A stretch of DNA of 64,000 nucleotides from Bacteroidales bacterium (GTDB lineage Bacteria > Bacteroidota > Bacteroidia > Bacteroidales > UBA932): NCBI GenBank assembly GCA_017938925.1, contig JAGBAO010000013.1, positions 62,001-126,000 of the forward strand, given 5' to 3'. How positions within the stretch are numbered: position 1 is the first letter of the stretch; each line of letters opens with the position of its first letter. Below are positions 16,022-25,777 of this stretch, piece after piece. The position numbers were made by a program, and so were the translations under genes. Under the pieces are notes generated by a model. It worked only from the letters and a program-made list of their open reading frames with translations, searched no databases and was not told the origin of the DNA.

Positions 16022-17035
16022 TCAAGACTTGCGGCCGGCACGACGCAGCTGCCAGGAGTTGTAGAGATTGTGCCAGATGCTGTAGAGACCTCCGACAATG
16101 GCAGTTTCGGGAGTCAGGAAGGTGTATCCCATCCAGATTGCGAATACGGTGTTCTTCTGGCCGAGCGACTGTCCGGCCGTAACCTTTCTGACTTCCCTGG
16201 CACGTGCCTCGGCTTCTGCTGAAAGCTGACGACGGGGACGATAACGGCTGCCCACATACCTTCCGGCAGCGAACTGGAAGGCACAACAGAACAGCGAGAC
16301 CGCCGAGATCGACAGAATCGTGGTCCAAGGCATATGGCTTCTGACGATGGACTTGGTTGTGACTGCAATGGCAAGTGTAAGGGCCACGACCCACAGATGA
16401 AATGCAAGGTCCTCCTTTTCCAAAAGCCGCTTATGCAGGGAGGGCAGAAGATATCTCACAAGCCATGCACACAGGCAAGGGAGCATCAGAAGAGGAAGAA
16501 CCTTGGCCAGAATAAGGCTGAAGGCCTCCCAGAAACCGAGGCCGGCCATCGGCTGGATCAACGGAACCACCAGAGGGACAAGGACAGCAGTAAGAAGATT
16601 TATGAGGATTATGTAGGTCGTGATTCCCGGAATATCCCCTCCGAGCTTACGTGTGACCACTGCGGCAGCAGTTGCTGTCGGGCACATAAAGCAGAGCATG
16701 GCGCTTTCTATAAGCACCACATGGTCATGTGCCCATGGCATATATTGAAGAATCAGCAGCGCAACGCCTCCAAGACCGGCAAAGAGCCCGCCTTGGATCA
16801 GCAGCAGCCACCAGTGCCACCTGTGAGGCTTGAGGTCCTTAGGCTCGATCCTGCAGAAGGTCAGGAACAGCATGCCGAAGATAAGCAGGGGTTGTACCAC
16901 ACCGATCGAAGATTCCAGAAAGGGGCCTGCCTTATGCACCGGCTCCGGCAGCATATGATATATAAGGTATAGAGAAGCCCCGCTCGCCATGGCGATCGGC
17001 AGAATCCATTCCTTGATTACCTTCCTTATATCCAT
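16022..17035 (-). CDS. bile acid:sodium symporter (BASS) family transporter
   Basis: This is a 337-residue protein with nine or ten membrane segments. The pattern FCRIEPKDLKPHRWHWWLLL, the helix-break motif LCFMCPTATAAAVVTRKLGG, and the second crossing region GQKNTVFAIWMGYTFLTPE place it in the BASS superfamily. These fold as inverted repeats with two discontinuous helices that bind sodium and an organic anion. The substrate cannot be told from sequence. Many bacterial members carry keto acids or similar anions rather than bile acids. It lies 37 nt after purF on the same strand, with a terminator between them. Confidence 0.82.
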   Translation of the reverse strand: MDIRKVIKEWILPIAMASGASLYLIYHMLPEPVHKAGPFLESSIGVVQPLLIFGMLFLTFCRIEPKDLKPHRWHWWLLLIQGGLFAGLGGVALLILQYMPWAHDHVVLIESAMLCFMCPTATAAAVVTRKLGGDIPGITTYIILINLLTAVLVPLVVPLIQPMAGLGFWEAFSLILAKVLPLLMLPCLCAWLVRYLLPSLHKRLLEKEDLAFHLWVVALTLAIAVTTKSIVRSHMPWTTILSISAVSLFCCAFQFAAGRYVGSRYRPRRQLSAEAEARAREVRKVTAGQSLGQKNTVFAIWMGYTFLTPETAIVGGLYSIWHNLYNSWQLRRAGRKS

Positions 17036-17040
17036 TTCTC

Positions 17041-17065
17041 AAAAAACAAGGGGGCCGGAGCCCCC
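17041..17065 (-). terminator. rho-independent terminator after purF
   Basis: On the - strand GGGGGC/GCCCCC (17060-17065 with 17050-17055, 4-nt loop) is followed by TTGTTTTTT. It directly follows the purF stop and precedes the BASS start. Confidence 0.75.
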
Positions 17066-17072
17066 TGAGTCT

Positions 17073-18470
17073 TTATTCGTTGTACAGATCCGTCGGATAT
17101 TCGTTGTTGAAGCATGCCAGACAAAGGTCATCCCGGTGGCCCGCATCGAGCATTCCCTTATGGGAGAGGAAGGCAAGCGAATCCGCATCGATCAGGCGGC
17201 ACACCTCCTCGACACTGTTGCTGTTGCTTATGAGCTCCTCCGGCGTATGGACGTCCACTCCATAGTAGCAGGTGTATTTCAAAGGAGCACTCGCAATACG
17301 GACATGCACCTCGGAAGCTCCGGCCTCACGAAGCATCTTCACGATCTTGAGGGAAGTCGTTCCGCGTACGATGGAATCATCCACAAGCACAACTCTCTTG
17401 CCCTTGACTATGGTCTTTACAGGCGACAGTTTCATCTTTACACCCTTTTCACGGAGCGACTGAGTCGGAAGAATGAATGTTCTGCCCACGTATTTGCTCT
17501 TTATCAGACCCATCTCATATGGAAGTCCGCTTGCCTCGGCATAGCCTTGTGCCGCACTGAGACTTGAGTCGGGAACTCCGATCACGATGTCAGCATCAGC
17601 CGGAGCCTCCCTGAACAGGATTCTTCCTGACTCCTTGCGGTAGTTGTGCACATTGCATCCCTCGATATCACTGTCCGGGCGTGCAAAATACACATACTCC
17701 ATAGCACACATCGCGTGACGCTGAGGTTCTGCATAGAACTGGCTGCGGATGCCGTGGTGATCAAGTGTCACGATCTCGCCAGGCTCGACATCGCGGATAT
17801 ATTCAGCTCCCAGCACATCGAAGGCGCAAGTCTCGCTGGCCACTACATAACCGTCACCGAGCCGGCCTATCGCAAGAGGATGGAAGCCGTATTTATCACG
17901 GCAGGCATATATTCTTCTGCCCGTCATCACGACAAAAGCAAACGCTCCGTCAATCTGATTCAAGGCCGACTTCAGGGCATAGATTCGAGGCATCTCCCTA
18001 TCAACACCCTGCTTCTTGATAAGATGCGCAAGCACCTCGGCATCCGAATCAGACTGGAAAAGGCTTCCTCTGTCCTCAAGCTCCTGACGCAACTGTCTGT
18101 AGTTCACGATCTGACCATTGTTGGCCAGCGCGAAATCTCCTGAGTTGTGATGAAAAAGGAAAGGCTGGATATTCTCCGTTCCGTTACAGCCTGCATTACT
18201 GTAACGTACATGGCCGATGGCCATATTGCCGGGAAGCAGCCCCATCTTCTGTTCATTGAAGACCTCAGTCACAAGACCGTCACCCTTGACCCTATGGAAG
18301 ATTCCATCCGAATCGACTGTGACGATTCCGCAACCCTGCTGTCCTCTGTGCTGAAGGGCATGCAGACCATAATATGCCAGACCTGCTGCATTTTCAACAC
18401 CATATATTCCAAGCACACCACATTCGTGATGCAGCTTATCATCTCTATAACAATTATTACACTTACACAT
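17073..18470 (-). CDS. purF: amidophosphoribosyltransferase
   Basis: It catalyses the first committed step of purine synthesis: PRPP plus glutamine gives 5-phosphoribosylamine. The 465-residue chain has a 16-residue propeptide ending HHE before the nucleophile Cys17 (CGVLGIYG). The N-terminal nucleophile glutaminase domain runs to about 240, and a phosphoribosyltransferase domain with VVLVDDSIVRGTT (about 360-372) binds PRPP. Cys255, Cys401, Cys450 and Cys453 sit in MCAMEYVYF, YTCYYGVD and CLACF, which correspond to the four ligands of the Fe-S cluster in the Bacillus-type enzyme. So this is an Fe-S PurF. It is downstream of purL (98-nt gap with a hairpin) on the same strand. Confidence 0.95.
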   Translation of the reverse strand: MCKCNNCYRDDKLHHECGVLGIYGVENAAGLAYYGLHALQHRGQQGCGIVTVDSDGIFHRVKGDGLVTEVFNEQKMGLLPGNMAIGHVRYSNAGCNGTENIQPFLFHHNSGDFALANNGQIVNYRQLRQELEDRGSLFQSDSDAEVLAHLIKKQGVDREMPRIYALKSALNQIDGAFAFVVMTGRRIYACRDKYGFHPLAIGRLGDGYVVASETCAFDVLGAEYIRDVEPGEIVTLDHHGIRSQFYAEPQRHAMCAMEYVYFARPDSDIEGCNVHNYRKESGRILFREAPADADIVIGVPDSSLSAAQGYAEASGLPYEMGLIKSKYVGRTFILPTQSLREKGVKMKLSPVKTIVKGKRVVLVDDSIVRGTTSLKIVKMLREAGASEVHVRIASAPLKYTCYYGVDVHTPEELISNSNSVEEVCRLIDADSLAFLSHKGMLDAGHRDDLCLACFNNEYPTDLYNE

Positions 18471-18527
18471 AACAAATATATTTATACCCTCGTTTCCTCC
18501 ACACCAGACTTATCTTTATTGATTTGA

Positions 18528-18567
18528 AGTTATGGGAGGGCCAGTTCTTCACTCCCCTCCCATAACT
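18528..18567 (-). terminator. hairpin between purL and purF
   Basis: Arms 18528-18540 and 18555-18567 are perfect 13-bp reverse complements, starting 2 nt after the purL stop. There is no U-tract behind it on the - strand, so it is more likely an mRNA-stabilising or attenuating hairpin than a strong terminator. Confidence 0.5.
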
Positions 18568-18568
18568 C

Positions 18569-21500
18569 TTAATTACCTCTGAAATACTCAACTGCATTGA
18601 TGAAGAGAGGCTGCTCCAATCCCTCATCCATGATATTCTTGAAGAGATTCTCCTCATAACGCTCGGTATGTCCCATCTTTCCGAGGATCTGACCGTTGCG
18701 GCTGATGATACCCTCGATTCCGTAATATGAACCGTTAGGATTGTATGGAGACTCCATGGTCACCTCCTCCTCAAGCGGATCCACATACTGGAAGGCAACC
18801 TGACCGTTTGCAAAGAGCTCGCGTGCCAGCTCCTCATTGACAACGAACTTGCCCTCGCCATGGCTCACGGCAATCGTGTGAAGGTCACCCGCAGCAAAGC
18901 CTGCAAGCCAAGGAGAGTTGGTAGTAGAGACTCTCGTTGTCACCATCTGCGAGATATGACGGTTGATGTCGTTGCGGAAGAGGGTCGGGCTGTCCTTTGT
19001 CACCTGACCCAGACGGCCATATGGAAGGAGACCCGATTTCACGAGAGCCTGGAATCCGTTGCAGATACCCAGAATCAGACCTCCACGGTCGATGAGAGCA
19101 TGGATAGCATCTGCTATATCCTTGTTGTTCAGAACGTTTGCAATGAACTTGCCGCTTCCGTCCGGTTCGTCACCAGCCGAGAATCCACCGCTGAGCATAA
19201 GGATATGACACACGTCAATATTCTTCTTCATCTCAGCGATAGAGCGGAAGATGTCATCCTCGGTGAGGTTACAGAACACGCTCATGCGAACCTCGGCACC
19301 GGCATTGCGCCATGCCTTTGCAGAATCATAGTCGCAGTTCGTTCCAGGGAAGACAGGAAGATAAGCGATCGGCTTCTCCACCGGCTCACCCTTATATTTA
19401 AGGTCTGCCTTCTTGGCCTTGAACGGCTTCACGCCCTCAAGTCCTGCCGGAGTGACAGCCTTGTTGTAGGCCTCTGCAGTGTCAGGATAGATCTGAGCGA
19501 ACTTTGCTGAGTTTGCAGCCATGAGGTCGAATATGTCAAACTTCTTTCCGTTGATCGTAAGTTCGCTCTCCTCACCGTCAGTCACCTCACCGATGAGGAC
19601 TGCATCAGGCCAGTTGAGTTCCTCCTCAGCCTCGACGAGAATCGAACCGTATCCGTAGTTGAAGAGTTCCTTCTCGTCATATGTGATCTTTGCATCAAGT
19701 CCGTTTCCGAAAGACATCTTGCAGATTGCCTCGGCAAGTCCTCCGAATCCGAGGGCATATCCTGAAACTATGTTCTCCGCCTGAACCTGCTCGTGGATGA
19801 AGTTCCAGTTCGCCTTGAGCTGCTCCACATTCGGCATATGGTTGGCAAGAGGAGTGTGTCTGATCAGATAGAGCTTGTTGCCCTCATACTTGAGTTCTGA
19901 AGAGATCACCTGTCCTGCATCCACAGTGGTGATACCGAACGCCATAAGCATAGGCGGCACATTGATGTTCTCGAATGTTCCGCTCATGGAGTCCTTTCCT
20001 CCGATCGAAGGAAGTCCGAACTCGACCTGCATCTTAAGGGCACCGAGCAGAGCCGAAAGCGGCTTGCCCCATGACCTGCGGTCTGTCATACGCTCGAAAT
20101 ATTCCTGATATGAAAAACGCATCTTTTCATATGATGCACCTGCAGCCACGACCTTGGCACAAGCCTCGACTACCGCATATGCAGCACCGTGATACGGGCT
20201 CCAGCTTGCGATGAACGGGTTGTATCCGAATGCCATGATGGAGGCGGTGTCGGTGTATCCGTCGGTCGGAAGCTTCTGCACGGACACCTGAGTCTCCGTG
20301 GACTGGAGCATACCTCCGAACGGCATGAGGACGGTAGAACGTCCGATAGTCGAGTCGAACATCTCGATCAGGCCCTTCTGCGAAGTCACGTTAGGGTCCT
20401 GGAGGTTATTGTATATCTTCTCCTTGAGATCTTCTCCCTCGACATTGCGCTCGAACGGATTCTTCTGCTCAACTGCTCCTACTGTAGCCTTTGCATAATG
20501 CTTCGCTCCCGCACTGTCGATGAACTCGCGCGAAAGGTCCACCACGAGCCTGTCACCGTTGAACATGCGCATACGGCCTCTGTCGGTCACGTCCGCCACA
20601 TGGGTCACTTCCACATTCTCGCTTGCGCAGTAGGCCATCATAGCCTCCTTGTCCTTTGCCTCGATGACCACGGACATGCGCTCCTGAGACTCGCTGATCG
20701 CAAGCTCTGTAGAGTTCAGACCGCTGTACTTGACAGGAACCCTGTCCAGATATATGTCAAGACCGTCGGTGAGCTCGCCGATCGCCACGCTGACGCCGCC
20801 GGCTCCGAAGTCGTTGGATTTCTTTATGAGTCTTGTCACCTCAGGACGGCGGAAAAGCCTCTGGAGCTTTCTTTCCTCAGGTGCGTTACCCTTCTGAACC
20901 TCGCTTCCGCAAGTCTCGAGGGACTCCTCAGTGTGCTCCTTTGAAGAACCTGTTGCTCCGCCGACACCGTCGCGTCCTGTGCGGCCTCCCATCAGAAGCA
21001 CCACATCGCCTGGAGCAGGGCTCTCACGACGCACGCTGTCAGCCTTCACTGCACCGACAACGGCACCCACCTCAAGACGCTTTGCCACATATCCCTCGTG
21101 ATACACCTCACGGACATGTGTCGTTGCAAGACCGATCTGGTTTCCGTAGCTTGAATATCCGTGGGCAGCCTTGCGGGAGATTATGCTCTGAGGCAGTTTG
21201 CCCGGAATAGTCTCAGCCACAGGCTGATATATATTTCCCGCACCGGTCACGCGCATTGCCTGATAGACATAGGCACGACCTGACAGAGGGTCACGGATCG
21301 CACCGCCAAGACAGGTAGCGGCACCTCCGAACGGCTCGATCTCCGTCGGGTGGTTATGGGTCTCGTTCTTGAACTGGAGAAGCCATTTCTCTGTGGTCAT
21401 CTCTCCTTCGTCATTTACGATGTCCACGTCCACATATATGCTGCATGCATTGTTCTCTTCGCTGACCTCCATGTCATCGAGCAGCCCCTTCGCCTTGAGG

Positions 21501-22327
21501 TAACGTGCTCCGACTGTAGCCATATCCATAAGATTCACACCCTTATGCTCACGGCCGAGTTCCTGGCGGATCTTCATATAGAGGTTGAGTGTGCCGTCGA
21601 TCTCCTCCTTCATGAAGGACTCCTCGACGTCGATATCCTCAAGTTCGGTGGTGAAGGTGGTGTGGCGGCAGTGGTCGCTCCAGTATGTGTCGAGGATACG
21701 GAGCTCTGTCTCGAACGGGTCACGTCCCTCAGCCTTGAAATACTTCACGACCTCACGAAGGTCATCAGCGTTCATGGCCAGTCCCATCTTCCTGCAATAA
21801 GGAGCAAGTTCCTCCTCGGTCAGGGCAGTCAGTCCCTCGAGTACCGGAACCGGAGCCACCTCAGGCTGCTCCATCGCAGTGAGCTTCGCAAGATCCTTCT
21901 CGCGTGACTCCACCGCGTTGATATAGTATTTCTTGATTCTTTCCACCACTTCGTCGGAAGTATCTTCCGGAAGGATGATGAGCTTTGAACTCTTGATGCT
22001 CACCTTTGCTGAAGGGTCGATCAGACGGACACAGTCCACAGCGGAAGCCGCGCGCTGGTCGAACTGACCCGGGAGGAACTCCACTGCGATATATTTTGTT
22101 CCCGACAGGTCACACTCGTCAGTGACGCTGTCAGTCACGATTTCACCGAAGACGCTGTAGCGGCTCTTCTCGAGGAGATCCTCCGAGAAACCGAACAGGT
22201 CATATACATTAAGCAGACGCAGCGTTCCGAGGTCAAGCTGAAGATTCTCGTTCAGTTCGCTCAGAAGGCTGCGTGCCTCCACCTGAAATTCAGGATACTT
22301 TTCTACGTAAATGCGATAGTTGTTCAT
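18569..22327 (-). CDS. purL: phosphoribosylformylglycinamidine synthase, single chain
   Basis: It converts FGAR plus glutamine and ATP to FGAM, the fourth step of purine synthesis. I chose the ATG at 22327, just after purE; the upstream ATG at 22348 would overlap purE. The product is 1252 residues. It begins with RIYVEKYPEFQVEARSLLSE and has the synthetase halves (SDHCRHTTFTTELEDI; GGRTGRDGVGGATGSS; GGKDSMSGTFE). The C-terminal glutaminase has YLPVFPGTNCDYDSAKA, LSGGFSAGDE and the nucleophile in LILGICNGFQALV. The N-terminal form resembles the clostridial/streptococcal single-chain subtype rather than the E. coli form. It lies 7 nt downstream of purE. Confidence 0.93.
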   Translation of the reverse strand: MNNYRIYVEKYPEFQVEARSLLSELNENLQLDLGTLRLLNVYDLFGFSEDLLEKSRYSVFGEIVTDSVTDECDLSGTKYIAVEFLPGQFDQRAASAVDCVRLIDPSAKVSIKSSKLIILPEDTSDEVVERIKKYYINAVESREKDLAKLTAMEQPEVAPVPVLEGLTALTEEELAPYCRKMGLAMNADDLREVVKYFKAEGRDPFETELRILDTYWSDHCRHTTFTTELEDIDVEESFMKEEIDGTLNLYMKIRQELGREHKGVNLMDMATVGARYLKAKGLLDDMEVSEENNACSIYVDVDIVNDEGEMTTEKWLLQFKNETHNHPTEIEPFGGAATCLGGAIRDPLSGRAYVYQAMRVTGAGNIYQPVAETIPGKLPQSIISRKAAHGYSSYGNQIGLATTHVREVYHEGYVAKRLEVGAVVGAVKADSVRRESPAPGDVVLLMGGRTGRDGVGGATGSSKEHTEESLETCGSEVQKGNAPEERKLQRLFRRPEVTRLIKKSNDFGAGGVSVAIGELTDGLDIYLDRVPVKYSGLNSTELAISESQERMSVVIEAKDKEAMMAYCASENVEVTHVADVTDRGRMRMFNGDRLVVDLSREFIDSAGAKHYAKATVGAVEQKNPFERNVEGEDLKEKIYNNLQDPNVTSQKGLIEMFDSTIGRSTVLMPFGGMLQSTETQVSVQKLPTDGYTDTASIMAFGYNPFIASWSPYHGAAYAVVEACAKVVAAGASYEKMRFSYQEYFERMTDRRSWGKPLSALLGALKMQVEFGLPSIGGKDSMSGTFENINVPPMLMAFGITTVDAGQVISSELKYEGNKLYLIRHTPLANHMPNVEQLKANWNFIHEQVQAENIVSGYALGFGGLAEAICKMSFGNGLDAKITYDEKELFNYGYGSILVEAEEELNWPDAVLIGEVTDGEESELTINGKKFDIFDLMAANSAKFAQIYPDTAEAYNKAVTPAGLEGVKPFKAKKADLKYKGEPVEKPIAYLPVFPGTNCDYDSAKAWRNAGAEVRMSVFCNLTEDDIFRSIAEMKKNIDVCHILMLSGGFSAGDEPDGSGKFIANVLNNKDIADAIHALIDRGGLILGICNGFQALVKSGLLPYGRLGQVTKDSPTLFRNDINRHISQMVTTRVSTTNSPWLAGFAAGDLHTIAVSHGEGKFVVNEELARELFANGQVAFQYVDPLEEEVTMESPYNPNGSYYGIEGIISRNGQILGKMGHTERYEENLFKNIMDEGLEQPLFINAVEYFRGN

Positions 22328-22334
22328 ATAGGTA

Positions 22335-22802
22335 TTATATCGTTGCATCTAAAACTTTCTGGGTCTGCTCGGCTCTGAAGGCCTCCAGCTTCTCTGACAG
22401 CTTATTGTCTGACAGCGCGAGAATCTGTATTGCATAGAGGGCCGCATTCTTCGCTCCGTTGATCGCCATGGTAGCCACAGGAACTCCCGGAGGCATCTGA
22501 ACGATGGAAAGAAGCGAGTCCATTCCACCGAGGGCCTTGGTCTGGATAGGGATACCGATCACCGGAACCGTGGTCATACCGGCCACCACTCCTGCAACGT
22601 GGGCTGCCCCGCCTGCACCTGCAATGATGACACCTATTCCCTCAGCCCTGGCTGATTTCGCGAACTCGCACATAAGGTCTGGAGTTCTGTGGGCACTGAT
22701 TACTCTTTTGACAACCTCGACGCCGAATTCTTCGAGGAGACTGATCGCCTGCGACATGATCTCAAGATCGCTGGTCGAACCCATGATGACTGCGACTTTC
22801 AT
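22335..22802 (-). CDS. purE: 5-(carboxyamino)imidazole ribonucleotide mutase
   Basis: This class I PurE moves the carboxylate of N5-CAIR to make CAIR (step 6 of purine synthesis). I chose the ATG at 22802; the longer frame runs into the promoter. The 155-residue product reads VAVIMGSTSDLEIMSQA at its N terminus, VVKRVISAHRTPDLM with the catalytic His, and GAGGAAHVAGVVA and a GIPIQTKALGGMDSLLSIVQ loop. All are PurE hallmarks, and the length is normal. It heads the purE-purL-purF series. Confidence 0.95.
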   Translation of the reverse strand: MKVAVIMGSTSDLEIMSQAISLLEEFGVEVVKRVISAHRTPDLMCEFAKSARAEGIGVIIAGAGGAAHVAGVVAGMTTVPVIGIPIQTKALGGMDSLLSIVQMPPGVPVATMAINGAKNAALYAIQILALSDNKLSEKLEAFRAEQTQKVLDATI

Positions 22803-22843
22803 ACTGTAAATTGCTCGTTTTATGACGTTTCTTAAAAACCGCG

Positions 22844-22851
22844 CAAATATA
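22844..22851 (-). promoter_or_regulatory. -7 element of the purE-purL promoter
   Basis: TATATTTG on the - strand, about 42 nt upstream of the purE ATG. The -33 part is not a clean TTTG. No purine riboswitch fold was recognised in the short leader. Confidence 0.45.
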
Positions 22852-22909
22852 GTGAAAATTCCGGTTACTTCATCACGCGCACATATGTCAATAATAACAA
22901 ATAATTTCG

Positions 22910-22917
22910 TACATTTG
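22910..22917 (+). promoter_or_regulatory. -7 element of the cysS promoter
   Basis: TACATTTG lies 48 nt upstream of the cysS ATG and fits the TAnnTTTG consensus. A clean -33 TTTG is not present at 19-20 nt. Confidence 0.45.
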
Positions 22918-22965
22918 CAGATTGTGCGGTAAGGCCCGCACCTAACAGATAAAAACACATCAGAA

Positions 22966-24504
22966 ATGAGAGAATTATATATCACAAACTCGCTTTCGAG
23001 AAAGAAGGAACTCTTCAGGCCGATCAACGAAGGTCATGTGGGACTTTATGTCTGCGGACCGACAGTCTATGGCGACGCTCACCTGGGACATGCCCGCCCG
23101 GGAGTGACATATGATGTTTTTGTAAAGCTTTTGAAGCACCTCGGATACAAGGTGCGCTATGTACGGAACATCACCGACGTTGGACACCTTGAGCATGATG
23201 CGGACGAGGGAGAGGACAAGATTGCAAAGAAGGCACGTCTGGAGCAGCTTGAGCCTATGGAAGTGGTGCAGAGGTGCACCCTCGCCTATCATGAGGCAAT
23301 GCGGATGCTGAATGTGGCTTCCCCATCCATCGAGCCTCGCGCTTCCGGACACATAATCGAGCAGATAGACCTCGTGAAGAAGATTCTCGATGCGGGATAT
23401 GCATACGAGAGCAACGGATCCATATATTTCGACGTCCTGAAATACGACAAGGACCATAAGTACGGAGTGCTTTCTGGCCGTACCCTTGACGAGGTCAAGG
23501 AAGGCACACGAGACCTTGACGGCCAGCAGGACAAGAGGGCTTCATACGACTTCGCGCTCTGGAAGAAGGCATCGCCCGAGCACATCATGCGCTGGCCGTC
23601 ACCTTGGAGCGACGGTTTCCCGGGATGGCATCTCGAGTGCTCTGCAATGAGCGAGAAGTACCTCGGCAAGGAATTCGACATCCACGGAGGCGGAATGGAC
23701 CTGCTCTTCCCTCACCACGAATGCGAGATCGCGCAGAACACCGCATCACGCGGTTGCAGCGGTGTGAAATACTGGATGCACAACAACATGATCACCATCG
23801 AGGGCAAGAAGATGGGCAAGTCGCTCGGCAACTTCATCACACTTCCTGAGCTCTTCGCCGGACGTCACGAGAAGCTTGCCCAGGCATATACGCCTATGAC
23901 AGTCCGTTTCTTCATCCTCCAGGCACACTACCGTGGCACGCTGGACTTCAGCAACGAGGCTCTGCAGGCTGCCGAAAAGGGTCTGAAGAGGATCATGCAG
24001 GCAGGAAAGGACCTGCGCGCGCTGGCTTCAGCTGCGGGAGTATCATCCGCTCCTGCACTTGCATACGGAGAGTTCGTTTCAGCTGTCGCTCCATCAGAAA
24101 TCAAGGCTTCCAATGATGAGGTCCGTGCACTGATCGAGGGCGTATATGAGGCACTCTGCGACGACCTCAACACACCTGTCGCACTCTCACACATCTTCGA
24201 TGCAGTGCGCATCATCAACACGGCGAAGGACAAGAAGCTCACTCTTGACGCTTCTGACTGGCAGGCACTCGTCTCACTCTTCGACAATGTGGTCTATGGC
24301 GTACTCGGCCTGCGCGACGAGGAAAGCGAAGGAGGAAAGGCGGTCCAGACCATCGACGGTCTGGTGAACATGGTCCTGGAGCAGCGCAAGGCAGCCAAGG
24401 CAGCCAAGGACTGGGCGACCAGCGACCGCATCCGCGACGACCTCAAGGCCCTGGGAATCCAGATCAAGGACACCAAGGACGGCACCGAATGGACACTTGA
24501 ATAA
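22966..24504 (+). CDS. cysS: cysteinyl-tRNA synthetase
   Basis: It charges tRNA-Cys with cysteine. The 512-residue class I synthetase starts [35 protein letters not shown] carries Cys30 (zinc ligand) and the HIGH-type HLGH (39-42). [15 protein letters not shown] and [10 protein letters not shown] supply the other zinc ligands, and [10 protein letters not shown] is the KMSKS-type loop. The C-terminal DALR-like helical domain is present. It is divergent from purE. A strong terminator hairpin follows its stop and is part of a 79-bp sequence repeated at 27.0 kb. Confidence 0.95.
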   Translation: MRELYITNSLSRKKELFRPINEGHVGLYVCGPTVYGDAHLGHARPGVTYDVFVKLLKHLGYKVRYVRNITDVGHLEHDADEGEDKIAKKARLEQLEPMEVVQRCTLAYHEAMRMLNVASPSIEPRASGHIIEQIDLVKKILDAGYAYESNGSIYFDVLKYDKDHKYGVLSGRTLDEVKEGTRDLDGQQDKRASYDFALWKKASPEHIMRWPSPWSDGFPGWHLECSAMSEKYLGKEFDIHGGGMDLLFPHHECEIAQNTASRGCSGVKYWMHNNMITIEGKKMGKSLGNFITLPELFAGRHEKLAQAYTPMTVRFFILQAHYRGTLDFSNEALQAAEKGLKRIMQAGKDLRALASAAGVSSAPALAYGEFVSAVAPSEIKASNDEVRALIEGVYEALCDDLNTPVALSHIFDAVRIINTAKDKKLTLDASDWQALVSLFDNVVYGVLGLRDEESEGGKAVQTIDGLVNMVLEQRKAAKAAKDWATSDRIRDDLKALGIQIKDTKDGTEWTLE

Positions 24505-24510
24505 TCTGGA

Positions 24511-24589
24511 CGAGCGCACTTTTATAGGAAAAACGCCCGAGGGTCCCCGGTTTTTCAGGGACCCTCGGGCATTTTTATGGGGTTTCTGC
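24511..24589 (+). repeat. 79-bp direct repeat, copy 1, containing cysS terminator
   Basis: About 90% identical by eye to 27033-27111, in the same orientation. It contains a 12-bp terminator hairpin (24535-24546 with 24559-24570) followed by ATTTTTA. It starts 7 nt after the cysS stop and ends 9 nt before the RAYT stop codon, so it forms the left edge of the RAYT island. Confidence 0.85.
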
Positions 24590-24597
24590 ACTATAGC

Positions 24598-25467
24598 TTA
24601 CACGATCCTTGCCACCAACTCCGGATCCAGACGTGTGAGTCGTGCAATCTGTTTCAGTCCCGCCCTGCAATTTCTCTTCAGCAACAAGCACAGTTTCAGA
24701 CGCTGATCCATTGAAATCCGATTGATGGAGTCTGCATTGAACTCTTTTCGGATAAGTTCATTCATATGGGTCAGCACTTCCTGATCCGTCATATTGACGT
24801 CATCTGCGGCCCCAAGACGTATCTCGACGTCATTTTCCACCTTCTTGGCAAGAAGCAACATCAGCCTGGATGGATGCCGGAATATATCTTCCACAGCTTT
24901 TACATCAACATAACAGGACGGCATTATCATCCCTTCTTCATCAACCATATAATGGTCTGGCAAAGAGATTCGCGATTTAGTGATACGGAAACGCCTCCTT
25001 TCGCTCATTTCATTTAACTTTTCGCCTGACATGTTCATTTTTCCATTGAAGTAAACCGAAGCAGAAGACCATCTGTAATATACAGGCAACAGCCTGATTC
25101 CTGCTGCCAGAGGATTTCTCAAGACATAGGCGATCACGTTCTCAAGATACTCCTGGCTATCCACTTTATCAATCCGGATCCCCACATCTTTCAGCCCGTG
25201 GGCCTCTCCCGAAGAGAATCTCATCCGCATAGCGCACCTGTGCTTGTACGCATCTGCAAATTTTCTACACTCATCCAATGTTCCATATAGCACAAAATGA
25301 AAATGATTGCTCATAAGGCAGAAGCATATAATGGACACATCATACCCCAAGACGCATATCGCAACATCGTTCATTCCCGCAATGAAATCATCCCGACTTT
25401 TGAAAATATTGTTCCTCTCCAGCCCATGGCTGCTCACATGATAATAACCTTTCTCCATCGTTTTCAT
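24598..25467 (-). CDS. REP-associated tyrosine transposase (RAYT), Y1/HUH family
   Basis: I start at the ATG at 25467; a GTG upstream in frame is possible. The 289-residue product has the Y1 transposase core: YYHVSSHGLERNNIF at the N terminus, then CFCLMSNHFHFVLYG with the metal-binding HFH, a Tyr-bearing helix region (ENVIAYVLRNPLAAGIR) and WSSASVYFNG. This is the TnpA_REP/RAYT branch related to IS200/IS605. A C-terminal extension (about 190-289) ends in a helix-turn-helix-like RAGLKQIARLTRLDPELV. RAYTs act on REP palindromes. It stands alone with its 3' end against the 79-bp repeat, and looks intact. Confidence 0.85.
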   Translation of the reverse strand: MKTMEKGYYHVSSHGLERNNIFKSRDDFIAGMNDVAICVLGYDVSIICFCLMSNHFHFVLYGTLDECRKFADAYKHRCAMRMRFSSGEAHGLKDVGIRIDKVDSQEYLENVIAYVLRNPLAAGIRLLPVYYRWSSASVYFNGKMNMSGEKLNEMSERRRFRITKSRISLPDHYMVDEEGMIMPSCYVDVKAVEDIFRHPSRLMLLLAKKVENDVEIRLGAADDVNMTDQEVLTHMNELIRKEFNADSINRISMDQRLKLCLLLKRNCRAGLKQIARLTRLDPELVARIV

Positions 25468-25591
25468 TTTTATGTATCCCACAAGTCTGATGACACATTC
25501 CCGTCATGCCGCGAAAGTAACTCATGAATTCCGGATCATCAGCAGATCATAAAAAAGATTCATAAAATTTTTCTTTTTCTTTAAATCGATA

Positions 25592-25617
25592 ATTTATTTT
25601 ATGCTGATAAAATAAAT
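25592..25617. repeat. AT-only palindrome upstream of RAYT gene
   Basis: ATTTATTTTA (25592-25601) and TAAAATAAAT (25608-25617) form a perfect 10-bp stem. A further half-copy (AAAATAAATTTTAGC) lies just after it. The 295 nt between the divergent RAYT gene and the next gene hold nothing else that I recognise. Confidence 0.5.
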
Positions 25618-25777
25618 CTTGCTCTGGACAAAATAAATTTTAGCATTCTTATATCATTGAATATCAAGTATTAGTAGCTTACAATATCGCATTCTTGGGT
25701 CCATCTTCCCCAGCCACAGCATCTTGTGCTGTTATTTGGCACAGGCACCGGCTTTCTTTGTAAAAAAATTTCGAGCC

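Noticed and set aside
20189-20944. Long open frame (251 codons) on the + strand inside purL
   Set aside because: It is a shadow of the high-quality purL frame on the opposite strand; its translation has no recognisable motif.
22803-22965. Purine riboswitch between purE and cysS
   Set aside because: The leader to purE is short and I see no three-way junction with the conserved loop bases.
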